The notes below the pieces were generated by a model. The model was not told the origin of the DNA, made no database searches, and saw only the letters and a program-made list of their open reading frames with translations. DNA of 9,999 nt from an uncultured Catenibacterium sp. (GTDB lineage Bacteria; Bacillota_I; Bacilli_A; Erysipelotrichales; Coprobacillaceae). Shown here in pieces: positions 1 to 6,998 of the stretch (the first letter of the stretch is position 1; each line of letters opens with the position of its first letter). The stretch is taken from the NCBI RefSeq assembly GCF_900764565.1, contig NZ_CAAFOM010000196.1, positions 1-9,999 of the forward strand. Reading direction: 5' to 3'. Made by a program: the position numbers and the translations under genes.

Positions 1-291
1 ATATTCTATATAATTCTTATCTTTATTTTATTCTCTATTTTCACTGATCTATTCTGCTTTCATGATATATGTATCTTAGGCCTCATAGAAACTGTCTGTA
101 TTGAAACAGTTATAGGACTATGGATGTCAGTATTCTATAAAAGACTTGGTACTCATACGTTCATGGTTAATCTCATATTAATAATATTTGTTAAATATCT
201 TATGACTTTGGCTTCAGAATTTTGTCCTGAGGCCTTTTGTGTTATGATAGTATCAGTATATAACTTATTTGTATTTTTTTGCATCTTTTGA
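1..291 (+). CDS. Possible 3' end of a membrane protein gene (partial)
   Basis: The first forward frame is open from the window edge to a TGA at 289-291, about 96 codons. That is long for such T-rich DNA, while the other two forward frames hit stops early. The peptide is very hydrophobic, with about four candidate membrane segments (residues 1-20, 25-48, 54-74, 78-96), some acidic residues and a KR pair between segments. I recognise no family. T-rich DNA read in any frame gives hydrophobic peptides, and a terminator-like hairpin (210-240) and possible promoter elements (237-264) lie inside the frame, so it may not be a gene. If real, it ends 33 bases before the TetR start. Confidence is low for that reason. 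Confidence 0.3.
   Translation: MFYIILIFILFSIFTDLFCFHDICILGLIETVCIETVIGLWMSVFYKRLGTHTFMVNLILIIFVKYLMTLASEFCPEAFCVMIVSVYNLFVFFCIF
210..240 (+). terminator. Terminator-like hairpin upstream of the first TetR gene
   Basis: GGCTTCAG (210-217) pairs with CTGAGGCC (227-234) through 8 bp including one G-U pair, with a 9-base loop, followed by TTTTGTGTT. It would end transcription entering from the left, which conflicts with the open frame running to 291. An alternative helix is possible: AGGCCTCA at 78-85 is an exact complement of TGAGGCCT at 228-235 and would break this hairpin. Confidence 0.35.
237..264 (+). promoter_or_regulatory. Possible promoter of the first TetR gene
   Basis: TTGTGT (237-242) and TATAAC (259-264) are spaced by 16 bases. 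Between them lies a perfect inverted repeat, TGATA-G-TATCA (245-255), which could be an autoregulatory operator. The match to consensus is only moderate and the elements abut the upstream hairpin, so this is a weak call. Confidence 0.25.
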
Positions 292-324
292 TAGAATTGA
301 TACAGTTTAGAGATGGGGTGTCGT

Positions 325-888
325 ATGACTACTAGAGATACACAAAGAGAAGAAACTAAAAAGAGAATATATCATGTGGCCTTTAAATTATTTGATGAAT
401 TTGGATATGATAAAGTAAAAGTAAGTGATATAGCGAAAGCTGCGAATGTTTCAGTAGGATCTGTATATTATCATTATAAAAATAAAGAAGCTATTATAGA
501 TTATGGATACTATGAATTTGATAAGATATTAAAAGAAGCATATGATAAACAAATATTTACGAATAAAAGAGATGCTGTTCTTTTTTTGATTGATTTTCAA
601 ATAAAAGATGTATTTTTAAATATCGGTTTAAAAATGACAACTATCTGCTTCAAAAACCAGATGAATGCGGAAAATGAATATCTTTATTCTGATGAAAGAT
701 ACTTTTATCAAAAACTATTAGAAAATTTGGATGGCATAAAACATATGAGCAAGGAACATGCGGCTAAAATGATTCTTAGAATCAGTAGGGGCAGTATTTA
801 TGATTGGTGCTGTCATAATGGAAATTATGATTTAGTAGAAGCGGTCCATGAAGAAATTTCAATTGTATTGGATCATATTGGGTTATAG
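325..888 (+). CDS. TetR/AcrR family transcriptional regulator
   Basis: A 187-residue TetR-type repressor. Residues 10-56 form the canonical N-terminal DNA-binding domain: an amphipathic first helix, then DIAKAANVSVGSVYYHYKNK (35-54) as helix-turn-helix and start of helix 4. The rest is the helical ligand-binding and dimerisation part, too divergent to name a ligand. I chose the ATG at 325 over the in-frame ATG at 313: TGGGGTG (314-320) sits just before 325, while 313 has no ribosome binding site. The gene is co-directional with, and 120 bases upstream of, a flavin enoate-reductase-like gene whose promoter carries two inverted repeats, so it is the likely local repressor (inference from position). 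It has its own terminator, so the two genes are separate transcription units. Confidence 0.93.
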   Translation: MTTRDTQREETKKRIYHVAFKLFDEFGYDKVKVSDIAKAANVSVGSVYYHYKNKEAIIDYGYYEFDKILKEAYDKQIFTNKRDAVLFLIDFQIKDVFLNIGLKMTTICFKNQMNAENEYLYSDERYFYQKLLENLDGIKHMSKEHAAKMILRISRGSIYDWCCHNGNYDLVEAVHEEISIVLDHIGL

Positions 889-911
889 AAAGACGAAAGT
901 CTTTCTTTTTT
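887..911 (+). terminator. Rho-independent terminator after the TetR gene
   Basis: AGAAAGAC and GTCTTTCT form a perfect 8-bp stem closed by a GAAA tetraloop, followed by six T (906-911). The first stem bases overlap the TAG stop codon. Confidence 0.9.
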
Positions 912-925
912 ATTACGTTAATTTA

Positions 926-954
926 TTGACAAGGTAAATGTAAAGGCTTACACT
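926..954 (+). promoter_or_regulatory. Sigma-A-type promoter of the enoate-reductase-like gene
   Basis: TTGACA (926-931, perfect -35) is followed after exactly 17 bases by TACACT (949-954, -10, 4 of 6 matches). Transcription would begin near 961 and give a leader of about 48 bases. A strong core promoter overlapped by inverted repeats is what a repressor-controlled gene would show. Confidence 0.75.
939..952. promoter_or_regulatory. Inverted repeat overlapping the -10 element (candidate operator)
   Basis: TGTAA-AGGC-TTACA: five-base arms around a 4-base centre, covering the spacer and most of the -10 box. A protein bound here would block RNA polymerase. The adjacent TetR protein is the obvious candidate, by position only. 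Confidence 0.4.
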
Positions 955-968
955 ATGCATATAATTAT

Positions 969-984
969 ACTGAATAAGTTCAGT
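969..984. promoter_or_regulatory. Inverted repeat just after the transcription start (candidate operator)
   Basis: ACTGAA-TAAG-TTCAGT: perfect six-base arms around a 4-base centre, 16 bp in all, close to the usual length of TetR-family operators. It lies between the predicted transcription start (about 961) and the ribosome binding site (995-1001). It has no T-run, so it is not a terminator. Confidence 0.5.
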
Positions 985-1008
985 GAATAGATTCAAGGAG
1001 GATTTGGT

Positions 1009-3054
1009 ATGAATAAATATCAACATTTATTTTCACCGATTAAAATCGGTACAGTAGAAGTTCCAAATCGTATTGCATTACTTCCTATGGGTGTATTTTC
1101 ACCTAGATTGATGAATAATGATGGAAGCTATACAAAAGATGGAGCAGATTATTACATTGAAAGAGCAAAAGGAGGAACAGGCTTAATTATTACAGGGTTA
1201 GTTCCTGTACCAAAAGGTGGAGGACTTCCAAGTATTGTGAATGATGTTCAGAGTTATACGGAGAACATGAAGTACCTAGCAGATGGCGTTCATAAATATG
1301 GTTCTAAAGTATTTGTAATGTTAACAGCTATGTCAGGTAGAGCATCTATACATCCTACAGATCCAGCACCAAGCTCAATGCCTAATGTATGGGATCCATC
1401 AAAAAATAATCCAGAAATGAGCATAGAAGATATTCATCAATATATTGAATGGTTTGCCCAAGGAGCAAAAGCAGCTAAAGAAGCTGGTATTGATGGTGTT
1501 GAAATTCATGCAGTACATGAAGGCTACTTATTAGACCAATTCACAATTGCAGCTTGGAATAAACGTAATGATGAATATGGGGGAAGTTTAGAAAATCGTT
1601 TAAGATTTCCGAGTGAAATTGTGAAGGCAATTAAGAAAGCCTGTGGAGAAGACTTCCCAGTTTCTGTAAGATATTCTGTAGTAAGTAAAACGAAAGACTT
1701 CAACAGAGGTGCTTTACCAGGTGAAGAATATAAAGAATTTGGTAGAGATTATGAAGAAAGTGAAAAAGTAGCTAAGATGTTAGAAGAGGCAGGATATGAT
1801 ATGCTTGATTGTGATAATGGATCATATGATGCCTGGTATTGGCCACATCCACCAGTATATATGCCTAAAGCATGTAATCTAGAAGACGTTGAAAAAGTTA
1901 AACAATGGGTGAATATTCCCGTTATTTGTGGCGGACGTTTTGATGATCCTGCACTTGCAGAAAAAGAAATTGCAGAAGGTAAAATTGATATGATGGGTAT
2001 GGGCCGTCCTTTACTTGCTGATCCTGACTTAGCAAATAAATTTAAAGAAGGACGAGAAGATGATATTCGTCCATGTATTTCATGTCATTTTGGATGTTTA
2101 GCACGTATTTTCCAGGTAGATAGAGAAACAATGTCTAGTAAAGACATTTCATGTGCTTTAAATCCACGTTGTGGTATGGAGAATCATTACAACATTACAA
2201 AGGCAGAGGTTATAAAGAAAGTTGCTGTTGTCGGTGGTGGAATTGCAGGTATGGAAGCAGCACGTGTTTCTGCTCTTCGTGGTCATCAAGTGGATCTTTA
2301 CGAAAAAACAGATCGCTTAGGTGGCGTATTTAATGAAGCGAGTGCTTTTGATTTTAAGGATGATGATCGCCGTTTACTTGCCTGGTATAAAAAACAAATT
2401 AAAGATACTGGTGTTAATGTGAAGTTTAATACTGAATTCAAGGCATCAGATAAAGATAATTATGATGTTGTCTTTGTTGCAACAGGTGCAAGCGAAAAGC
2501 GTTTGGACAATATTCCTGGATTTGACCATCCTCATATTAGATATGCCGTTGATGTATTGGATAAGCAAGATATTAAAGACCAGAATGTTGTCGTTATTGG
2601 TGGTGGATTGACTGGCTGCGAATTAGCCTATGATCTTGCTAGAAAGAATAAGAAGGTTTCTGTTGTAGAAGCCCTTCCTACTATTATGAATGTGGAAGGA
2701 CTTGCTGCACCGAACTATAATATGTTGATTGAATTGATGGAATACTATCATGTAGACATTTACAAAAATGCAACAGTAAAAGAATATAAGGACGGAAAAC
2801 TTGCTATTGATGTGATGACAACAAATCAGCCTAATATCAACAATAGAGCAAGAATGATGTCATTATTTGGTGTACATCATACTCCACTATTTATTGAAGC
2901 AGATACTGTAGTGGTTTCTGTAGGATATAAATCAGATCAATCACTTTATGAGTCTATTAAAGGAGATAATGTTTATTTATTAGGTGATGCTATTCAGCCT
3001 GGTAACTTAATGACAGCTATCTGGGGCGCATATACGACAGCCTTAAAAATCTAA
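1009..3054 (+). CDS. 2-enoate reductase-like NADH-dependent flavoprotein (OYE/4Fe-4S/FAD)
   Basis: A 681-residue ene-reductase of the 2,4-dienoyl-CoA reductase/2-enoate reductase/BaiH architecture. NADH electrons pass through FAD and a 4Fe-4S cluster to FMN and then to an activated C=C bond; the protein should be cytosolic. Residues 5-350 are the OYE TIM barrel, with EIHAVHEGYLLDQF (165-178) and NKRNDEYGGSLENR (184-197). Tyr173 in the E-G-Y segment matches the catalytic Tyr of dienoyl-CoA reductase as I align it. Cluster ligands are Cys356, Cys359, Cys363 and Cys382; the last gap is 18 residues, against 11 in E. coli FadH as I recall. FAD and NADH folds follow: GGGIAG (409-414), GGGLTG (531-536) and LLGDA (657-661). 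GSYDAWYWPHPPVYM (271-285) resembles what I know from 2-enoate and cinnamate reductases, which favours an enoate substrate over dienoyl-CoA; the substrate is unproven. AAGGAGG (995-1001) fixes the start. Monocistronic. Confidence 0.9.
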   Translation: MNKYQHLFSPIKIGTVEVPNRIALLPMGVFSPRLMNNDGSYTKDGADYYIERAKGGTGLIITGLVPVPKGGGLPSIVNDVQSYTENMKYLADGVHKYGSKVFVMLTAMSGRASIHPTDPAPSSMPNVWDPSKNNPEMSIEDIHQYIEWFAQGAKAAKEAGIDGVEIHAVHEGYLLDQFTIAAWNKRNDEYGGSLENRLRFPSEIVKAIKKACGEDFPVSVRYSVVSKTKDFNRGALPGEEYKEFGRDYEESEKVAKMLEEAGYDMLDCDNGSYDAWYWPHPPVYMPKACNLEDVEKVKQWVNIPVICGGRFDDPALAEKEIAEGKIDMMGMGRPLLADPDLANKFKEGREDDIRPCISCHFGCLARIFQVDRETMSSKDISCALNPRCGMENHYNITKAEVIKKVAVVGGGIAGMEAARVSALRGHQVDLYEKTDRLGGVFNEASAFDFKDDDRRLLAWYKKQIKDTGVNVKFNTEFKASDKDNYDVVFVATGASEKRLDNIPGFDHPHIRYAVDVLDKQDIKDQNVVVIGGGLTGCELAYDLARKNKKVSVVEALPTIMNVEGLAAPNYNMLIELMEYYHVDIYKNATVKEYKDGKLAIDVMTTNQPNINNRARMMSLFGVHHTPLFIEADTVVVSVGYKSDQSLYESIKGDNVYLLGDAIQPGNLMTAIWGAYTTALKI

Positions 3055-3065
3055 AAGAACTCTAA

Positions 3066-3098
3066 AATTGCGAAACGATTTTGTTTCGTAATTTTTTT
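3066..3098 (+). terminator. Rho-independent terminator after the enoate-reductase-like gene
   Basis: AATTGCGAAAC (3066-3076) pairs with GTTTCGTAATT (3083-3093) through 11 bp with one G-U pair and a 6-base loop. A run of seven T follows (3092-3098). Confidence 0.9.
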
Positions 3099-3139
3099 AT
3101 TATAAGTATTTGTGTTATTATTGTATCAGGGGGTGTTCT

Positions 3140-3889
3140 ATGAAACTTATATTTTGTGATATGGATGGTTCATTACTTAACCATCACTCTAAAATTTCGC
3201 CTCGAACACTAGAAACACTTATAAAACTAGAAGAGAAGGGAATAGGTATTATTCTCTCTAGTGGTCGTCATATTAATAGTCTAAAGAAATTTGGTGATAT
3301 GCTTCACTTTGAAAAATATCTAATGAGTGGCTATTCATGTAATAATGGACAAGCCTATCATGATCATCTAGGTGAGAATGTACTTGAACATGAACGCTTA
3401 AACTATGATGATTACTTAAAATTAAGAAACTATGCAAAAGCACATCACTATGGCTTTATTGTTTATATCAATAATAAAAGAGTGATGTTCCATTATAACG
3501 AATCACTACTTGTTCGATTACTGCATCTTCATAAACCAATACAGGAAGATGCCATATTTGATAAATTTGTCTTTTATGGACGTCCTTCTTTTGACACAGA
3601 AGGACTTGATTATACATGTTCTTTAGTAGATCCTTATTGGCTTGAAATAGGGCCAAAAGGTGTAGATAAAGGAACAATGTTGGAAAGAATTGCACGTTTC
3701 CATCATATTGATTTAAAGGATACAATCGCTTTTGGAAATGGTGAAAATGATCTTCCTATGCTTATTAAGGCAGGAACAGGTGTTGCAATGGGCAATGCGC
3801 TAGATCATGTGAAAGAATATTCTAATGCAGTATGTGATGATTGTGATCATGATGGAATAGGTAAATATCTGGAGGACTTGCTATTATGA
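3140..3889 (+). CDS. Cof-type HAD-superfamily phosphatase
   Basis: A 249-residue HAD hydrolase of the Cof/YidA group (HAD-IIB, usually 260-290 residues, so compact). These cytosolic Mg-dependent enzymes dephosphorylate sugar phosphates and other small phosphometabolites. All four motifs are visible: DMDGS (7-11; Asp7 nucleophile, Asp9 general acid/base), ILSSGR (38-43), the motif III lysine in GVDKG (Lys177), and FGNGENDLPM (198-207, Asp204 binding Mg). The region between motifs II and III (about 80-165) is the cap domain that decides specificity; I cannot infer the substrate from it. The start is set by AGGGGGTG (3128-3135), one mismatch from the ideal Shine-Dalgarno; an in-frame ATG at 3110 has none. 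The stop overlaps the next start by 4 bases, so it is translationally coupled to the AraC regulator and may act in the pathway that protein controls (inference). Confidence 0.9.
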   Translation: MKLIFCDMDGSLLNHHSKISPRTLETLIKLEEKGIGIILSSGRHINSLKKFGDMLHFEKYLMSGYSCNNGQAYHDHLGENVLEHERLNYDDYLKLRNYAKAHHYGFIVYINNKRVMFHYNESLLVRLLHLHKPIQEDAIFDKFVFYGRPSFDTEGLDYTCSLVDPYWLEIGPKGVDKGTMLERIARFHHIDLKDTIAFGNGENDLPMLIKAGTGVAMGNALDHVKEYSNAVCDDCDHDGIGKYLEDLLL

Positions 3890-4896
3890 TGAACATGACA
3901 GATTATTATGATTTTTCAGGACAGAAGTTTGGTTATCCTCTTTCTTTAAGTATCAACAGTTTTGATCGTCATATCTTCTCTAGACAAAAGAGTCTAGAAC
4001 TTTCTTATGTATTACAGGGAGAATATCAGATAGTAACAGAGAAGTTTACTTCTAAACTATCAAAAGGAGAACTTGTCATGATTGCACCTGGAGATATTCA
4101 TTTAATCACTCATAAGAAAGATGGCGTCATTCTTACGATACATATAGACTTTGATCGTATGACAAGTGCTATGAGTGGAAATAGTACAGAAGCTTTTTCT
4201 ACAATGATTGTCTCAAACCAGGCCTATGATCAATTAAAAAATAAGATATCAGGTATTCTTAAACTCATTAGACAGGAGAACTATAACCTTTATACTCTCA
4301 ATGCCTATGTGATGGATATCCTCTCTATTGCCTCTCAGGTATCTTTCTCTATGTCTTCTCTACCTTTACAGGATGAAGCGCACAAGAACTATATGCAGGC
4401 TATTTTATATATTGATTCACACTATAATGAGAATCTGACTCTAGGCGATGTGGCAGATACACTTTCATTCAGTTTAAGTTATACATCTAAACTCTTTAAG
4501 AAATTTACTGGTATTACTTTTATTAAGTATTTAAATAGTGTACGTATTCGTGCTTCTCTAGAAGACTTGTTAGAGGGAATAAAGAATATTTCAGAAATAT
4601 CAGATGAATGTGGTATGCCTAATTCTAAGGCTTATACAGAAGCATTTAAAGAGATCTATGGTATATCACCAAGTAACTATAGAAAACGTTTTAAGAAGAA
4701 TTTTGCGCCTACTGTAGAAGAAGAAATGAAGCTTCATGATTTTGATAGTATTCTAGAAGATTTCATCAATGAAGAAGAAACTATCTATGAAGATGAAAAA
4801 TGTAAGATCACTTTAGATGAAGATCATATTAAACTAGAAACAGAAGAAGAAATCAAAATATCAAACAAAGGTAAGCGTATACAAATTGTTTTATAA
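3886..4896 (+). CDS. AraC-family transcriptional regulator with acidic C-terminal extension
   Basis: A 336-residue one-component regulator. Residues 30-90 look like a cupin-type sensor (LSKGELVMIAPGDIHLITH, 58-76), as in sugar-responsive AraC proteins. Residues 168-270 are the double helix-turn-helix domain: LTLGDVADTLSFSLSYTSKLFKK is split over 184-206, followed by the signature-like FKEIYGISPSNYRKRF (254-269). The chain normally ends about here, but 63 more residues follow (274-336), 20 of them Asp or Glu. The start at 3886 gives an ATGA overlap with the HAD gene, with GGAGG (3871-3875) 10 bases upstream; in-frame ATGs at 3889 and 3895 are alternatives. It is followed by a terminator and then the second OYE gene, its most likely target by position, though its operon partner suggests a sugar-linked role instead. 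Confidence 0.9.
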   Translation: MMNMTDYYDFSGQKFGYPLSLSINSFDRHIFSRQKSLELSYVLQGEYQIVTEKFTSKLSKGELVMIAPGDIHLITHKKDGVILTIHIDFDRMTSAMSGNSTEAFSTMIVSNQAYDQLKNKISGILKLIRQENYNLYTLNAYVMDILSIASQVSFSMSSLPLQDEAHKNYMQAILYIDSHYNENLTLGDVADTLSFSLSYTSKLFKKFTGITFIKYLNSVRIRASLEDLLEGIKNISEISDECGMPNSKAYTEAFKEIYGISPSNYRKRFKKNFAPTVEEEMKLHDFDSILEDFINEEETIYEDEKCKITLDEDHIKLETEEEIKISNKGKRIQIVL

Positions 4897-4949
4897 CAGT
4901 CATATATTGTCTTCTTTCTATCTTAAGAAGGCAAAATATGACTGTTTTT
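4895..4949 (+). terminator. Long-stem rho-independent terminator after the AraC gene
   Basis: AACAGTCATAT (4895-4905) pairs perfectly with ATATGACTGTT (4936-4946). An upper stem, GTCTTCTT with AAGAAGGC, continues after a small internal loop, and a T run reaches 4949. The stem begins in the TAA stop codon. Bases 4950-4990 must hold any start-proximal control of the next gene, but I find no good -35/-10 pair there, which would suit an activator-dependent promoter. Confidence 0.85.
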
Positions 4950-4990
4950 ATATACAAGCATGATTTTTTATTCACAAGAGGAGTGATATA

Positions 4991-6958
4991 ATGTGGGCGA
5001 AAGAGAGGAAAATACAAATGAATGAATTTTCGCATTTATTTTCACCTATTAAAGTCGGTGAAACAGTTGTAAAAAACAGAGTTTTTATGCCTCCTATCAG
5101 TACAAACTTAGCTGATAAGGGTTATGTTACTGATGCACTTGTTGCACACTATGCAGCTCGTGCAAAAGGTGGTGTTGGATTAATCGTTACTGAAGTCACT
5201 ACAGTAGAACCAACATATATCTATTTACCAGGAGATATGTCTATTCATGATGATAGCTTTATTCCTGGATGGAAAAAATTAACTGAAGCTGTACATCAGT
5301 ATGATTGTAAGATTTTACCACAGTTATTCCACCCAGCTTATATGGCTTTCCCTATTCCTGGTACACCAAGATTAATTGCACCAAGTAATGTAGGCCCATA
5401 TTATGCGAAAGAAGCACCACGTTCAGTTACTAAAGAAGAATTAAAGGTTATTATTAAACAGTTCGGTGAAGCGGCATTAAGAGTCAAGACTGCAGGAGCT
5501 GATGGTGTTGAAATCCATGCAGCACATGCACATGGTTTATTAGGTGGTTTCTTATCTCCTTTATATAATAAGAGAACAGATGAATACGGAGGAGATATCT
5601 CTTGTAGATTAAGACTTACTTTAGAAGTTATTGAAGAAGTACGTAAAATGTGTGGTAAGGACTTTATCATTGATGTACGTATATCTGGTGATGAATATAC
5701 AGATGGTGGTTTAAACATCAATGATATGATCTATGTTTCTAAGAAACTAGAAGAAGCAGGTGTAGATATGCTTCATGTCTCTGGTGGTACTACTATTGCA
5801 AGAGGAAGCTCTATTCCAGCACCAGGAACTAAGATGGGTTCACATGCATTATTAAGTGAAGAAATCAAGAAACATGTATCTATTCCAGTAGCAACAGTTG
5901 GACGTATTACTGAACCTTGGATTGCAGATGAATTAATTGCGAATGATAAAGCAGATATCTGTATGATGGGACGTGCTAACTTATGTGATGCAGAATTTGT
6001 TAATAAGGCAATGAGTGGTCATGTAGAAGATATTAGACCATGTATTGGATGCTTACGCTGCTTAACAGGTATTATGTTTGGTAAACGTGTGTCTTGTACA
6101 ATCAATCCTTCATTAGAAATTGAAAACGAAGATACTATTACAGATGCAGAAAACAAGAAGAACATTCTTGTTATTGGTAGTGGACCAGCAGGTATGGAAG
6201 CTGCATTTGTAGCACATAAACGTGGTCACCATGTTGTATTATGCGAAAAGGATGATAAGTTAGGTGGAGAAATGAACTTAGCTGCAGTACCTATCGCAAA
6301 ACAGGATCTAACATTAGTCATCAAGTATATGGCTCATAAACTTGAAGGTGTTGATGTAAGATTAAATACAGAAGTGACTTTAGAGATGTTACAGAACGAA
6401 TTCAAGGATTATGAAGTCATTGCGGGTACTGGTGCTTCACCAATCGTTATTAATCCATTCACTCAGTTCAAATCTTGGATGACAGCCGATGATGTATTAG
6501 CTGGCAAGCAGTTCCCAGGTCGTAAGATTGTTATTATTGGTGGTGGATCAGTAGGTTGTGAAACCGCTGATTACTTAGCACCATTAATCAATGACTTATT
6601 CCCTAGAAATAGAGATGTAACTATTTTAGAAATGGCAAACGGAGTCATGATGAATGAATCAGGACCAGGCAGAAGCTTACTTGTAAGAAGAATGATGCAG
6701 AAGGGTATCAAGATCATTACAAGTGCTAAAGTAGAATCAGTGACTGAAACTGAAATCAACTATACACTTGATGGTATGACTCATACTATTAAGGATGCAG
6801 ATACATTGATCTTTGCAGCAGGTTATAAGAAGAACCCAGCTGTAGAAGAAATGTTGAAGGAAAGTGGACTTAACTACCATATGATTGGGGATGCCCATGA
6901 AATTGGTAATATCAAGACTGCAATCGCTGAAGCATACAACCTAACAAAAGATTTATAA
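4991..6958 (+). CDS. OYE-family NADH:flavin oxidoreductase, BaiCD/dienoyl-CoA reductase type
   Basis: A 655-residue second ene-reductase, same architecture as the 1009 gene but clearly divergent. Residues 14-340 are the OYE barrel, with EIHAAHAHGLLGGFLSP (174-190) and NKRTDEYGG (193-201). Cluster cysteines are 351, 354, 357 and 369 (gaps 2, 2, 11). Dinucleotide folds are GSGPAG (396-401), GGGSVG (517-522) and IGDA (632-635). Position 182 is Gly where the first paralogue and dienoyl-CoA reductase have the catalytic Tyr, so proton donation or substrate must differ. It lacks the GSYDAWYW enoate-reductase segment. Expected role: NADH-dependent reduction of an enone or enoate (steroid-, phenolic- or acyl-type); substrate unknown. 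Two starts are possible: 4991 (AGAGGAG at 4977-4983, spacing 7) and 5018 (GAGAGG at 5003-5008). The second gives MNEFSHLFSPIKVG, which aligns with the paralogue's N-terminus. Flanked by AraC upstream and TetR downstream. Confidence 0.9.
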   Translation: MWAKERKIQMNEFSHLFSPIKVGETVVKNRVFMPPISTNLADKGYVTDALVAHYAARAKGGVGLIVTEVTTVEPTYIYLPGDMSIHDDSFIPGWKKLTEAVHQYDCKILPQLFHPAYMAFPIPGTPRLIAPSNVGPYYAKEAPRSVTKEELKVIIKQFGEAALRVKTAGADGVEIHAAHAHGLLGGFLSPLYNKRTDEYGGDISCRLRLTLEVIEEVRKMCGKDFIIDVRISGDEYTDGGLNINDMIYVSKKLEEAGVDMLHVSGGTTIARGSSIPAPGTKMGSHALLSEEIKKHVSIPVATVGRITEPWIADELIANDKADICMMGRANLCDAEFVNKAMSGHVEDIRPCIGCLRCLTGIMFGKRVSCTINPSLEIENEDTITDAENKKNILVIGSGPAGMEAAFVAHKRGHHVVLCEKDDKLGGEMNLAAVPIAKQDLTLVIKYMAHKLEGVDVRLNTEVTLEMLQNEFKDYEVIAGTGASPIVINPFTQFKSWMTADDVLAGKQFPGRKIVIIGGGSVGCETADYLAPLINDLFPRNRDVTILEMANGVMMNESGPGRSLLVRRMMQKGIKIITSAKVESVTETEINYTLDGMTHTIKDADTLIFAAGYKKNPAVEEMLKESGLNYHMIGDAHEIGNIKTAIAEAYNLTKDL

Positions 6959-6998
6959 AATAATGGGTCCTCTCATATTTGAGAGGGCCTTATTATTT
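6958..6998. terminator. Bidirectional terminator between convergent genes
   Basis: GGTCCTCTCA (6966-6975) and TGAGAGGGCC (6980-6989) form a 10-bp stem with a TATT loop. The flanks AAATAAT and ATTATTT extend the pairing and supply a U-rich tail on both strands. It starts at the stop codon of the OYE gene and overlaps the stop codon of the minus-strand TetR gene (6993-6995). Confidence 0.85.

Noticed and set aside
313..324. Upstream ATG as start of the first TetR gene
   Set aside because: No ribosome binding site precedes it, while TGGGGTG is correctly placed for the ATG at 325.
2151..2333. Small plus-strand frame inside the enoate-reductase-like gene
   Set aside because: It is an out-of-frame shadow over the conserved Fe-S and FAD region, with a low-complexity Cys/Ser/Trp-rich peptide.
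3110..3139. Upstream ATG adding 10 residues to the HAD phosphatase
   Set aside because: It lies close after the previous terminator with no ribosome binding site; the DMDGS motif is normally within about 10 residues of the start, as it is from 3140.
5401..5721. Minus-strand 106-codon frame inside the second reductase; similar frames at 3468-3725, 4853-5035, 6571-6759, 8173-8367 and 8406-8657
   Set aside because: All lie antisense within well-supported genes or cross the long terminator at 4895-4949. Their peptides resemble no family and they lack convincing ribosome binding sites.
1009..6958. Bilirubin reductase (BilR) or a bona fide bile-acid bai operon
   Set aside because: The HGDR-type active-site motif I associate with BilR is absent from both proteins, which have EIHAVHEG and EIHAAHAH at that place. 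No bai companions (CoA ligase, CoA transferase, 7-alpha-dehydratase, hydroxysteroid dehydrogenase) are present. Only family-level similarity is supported.
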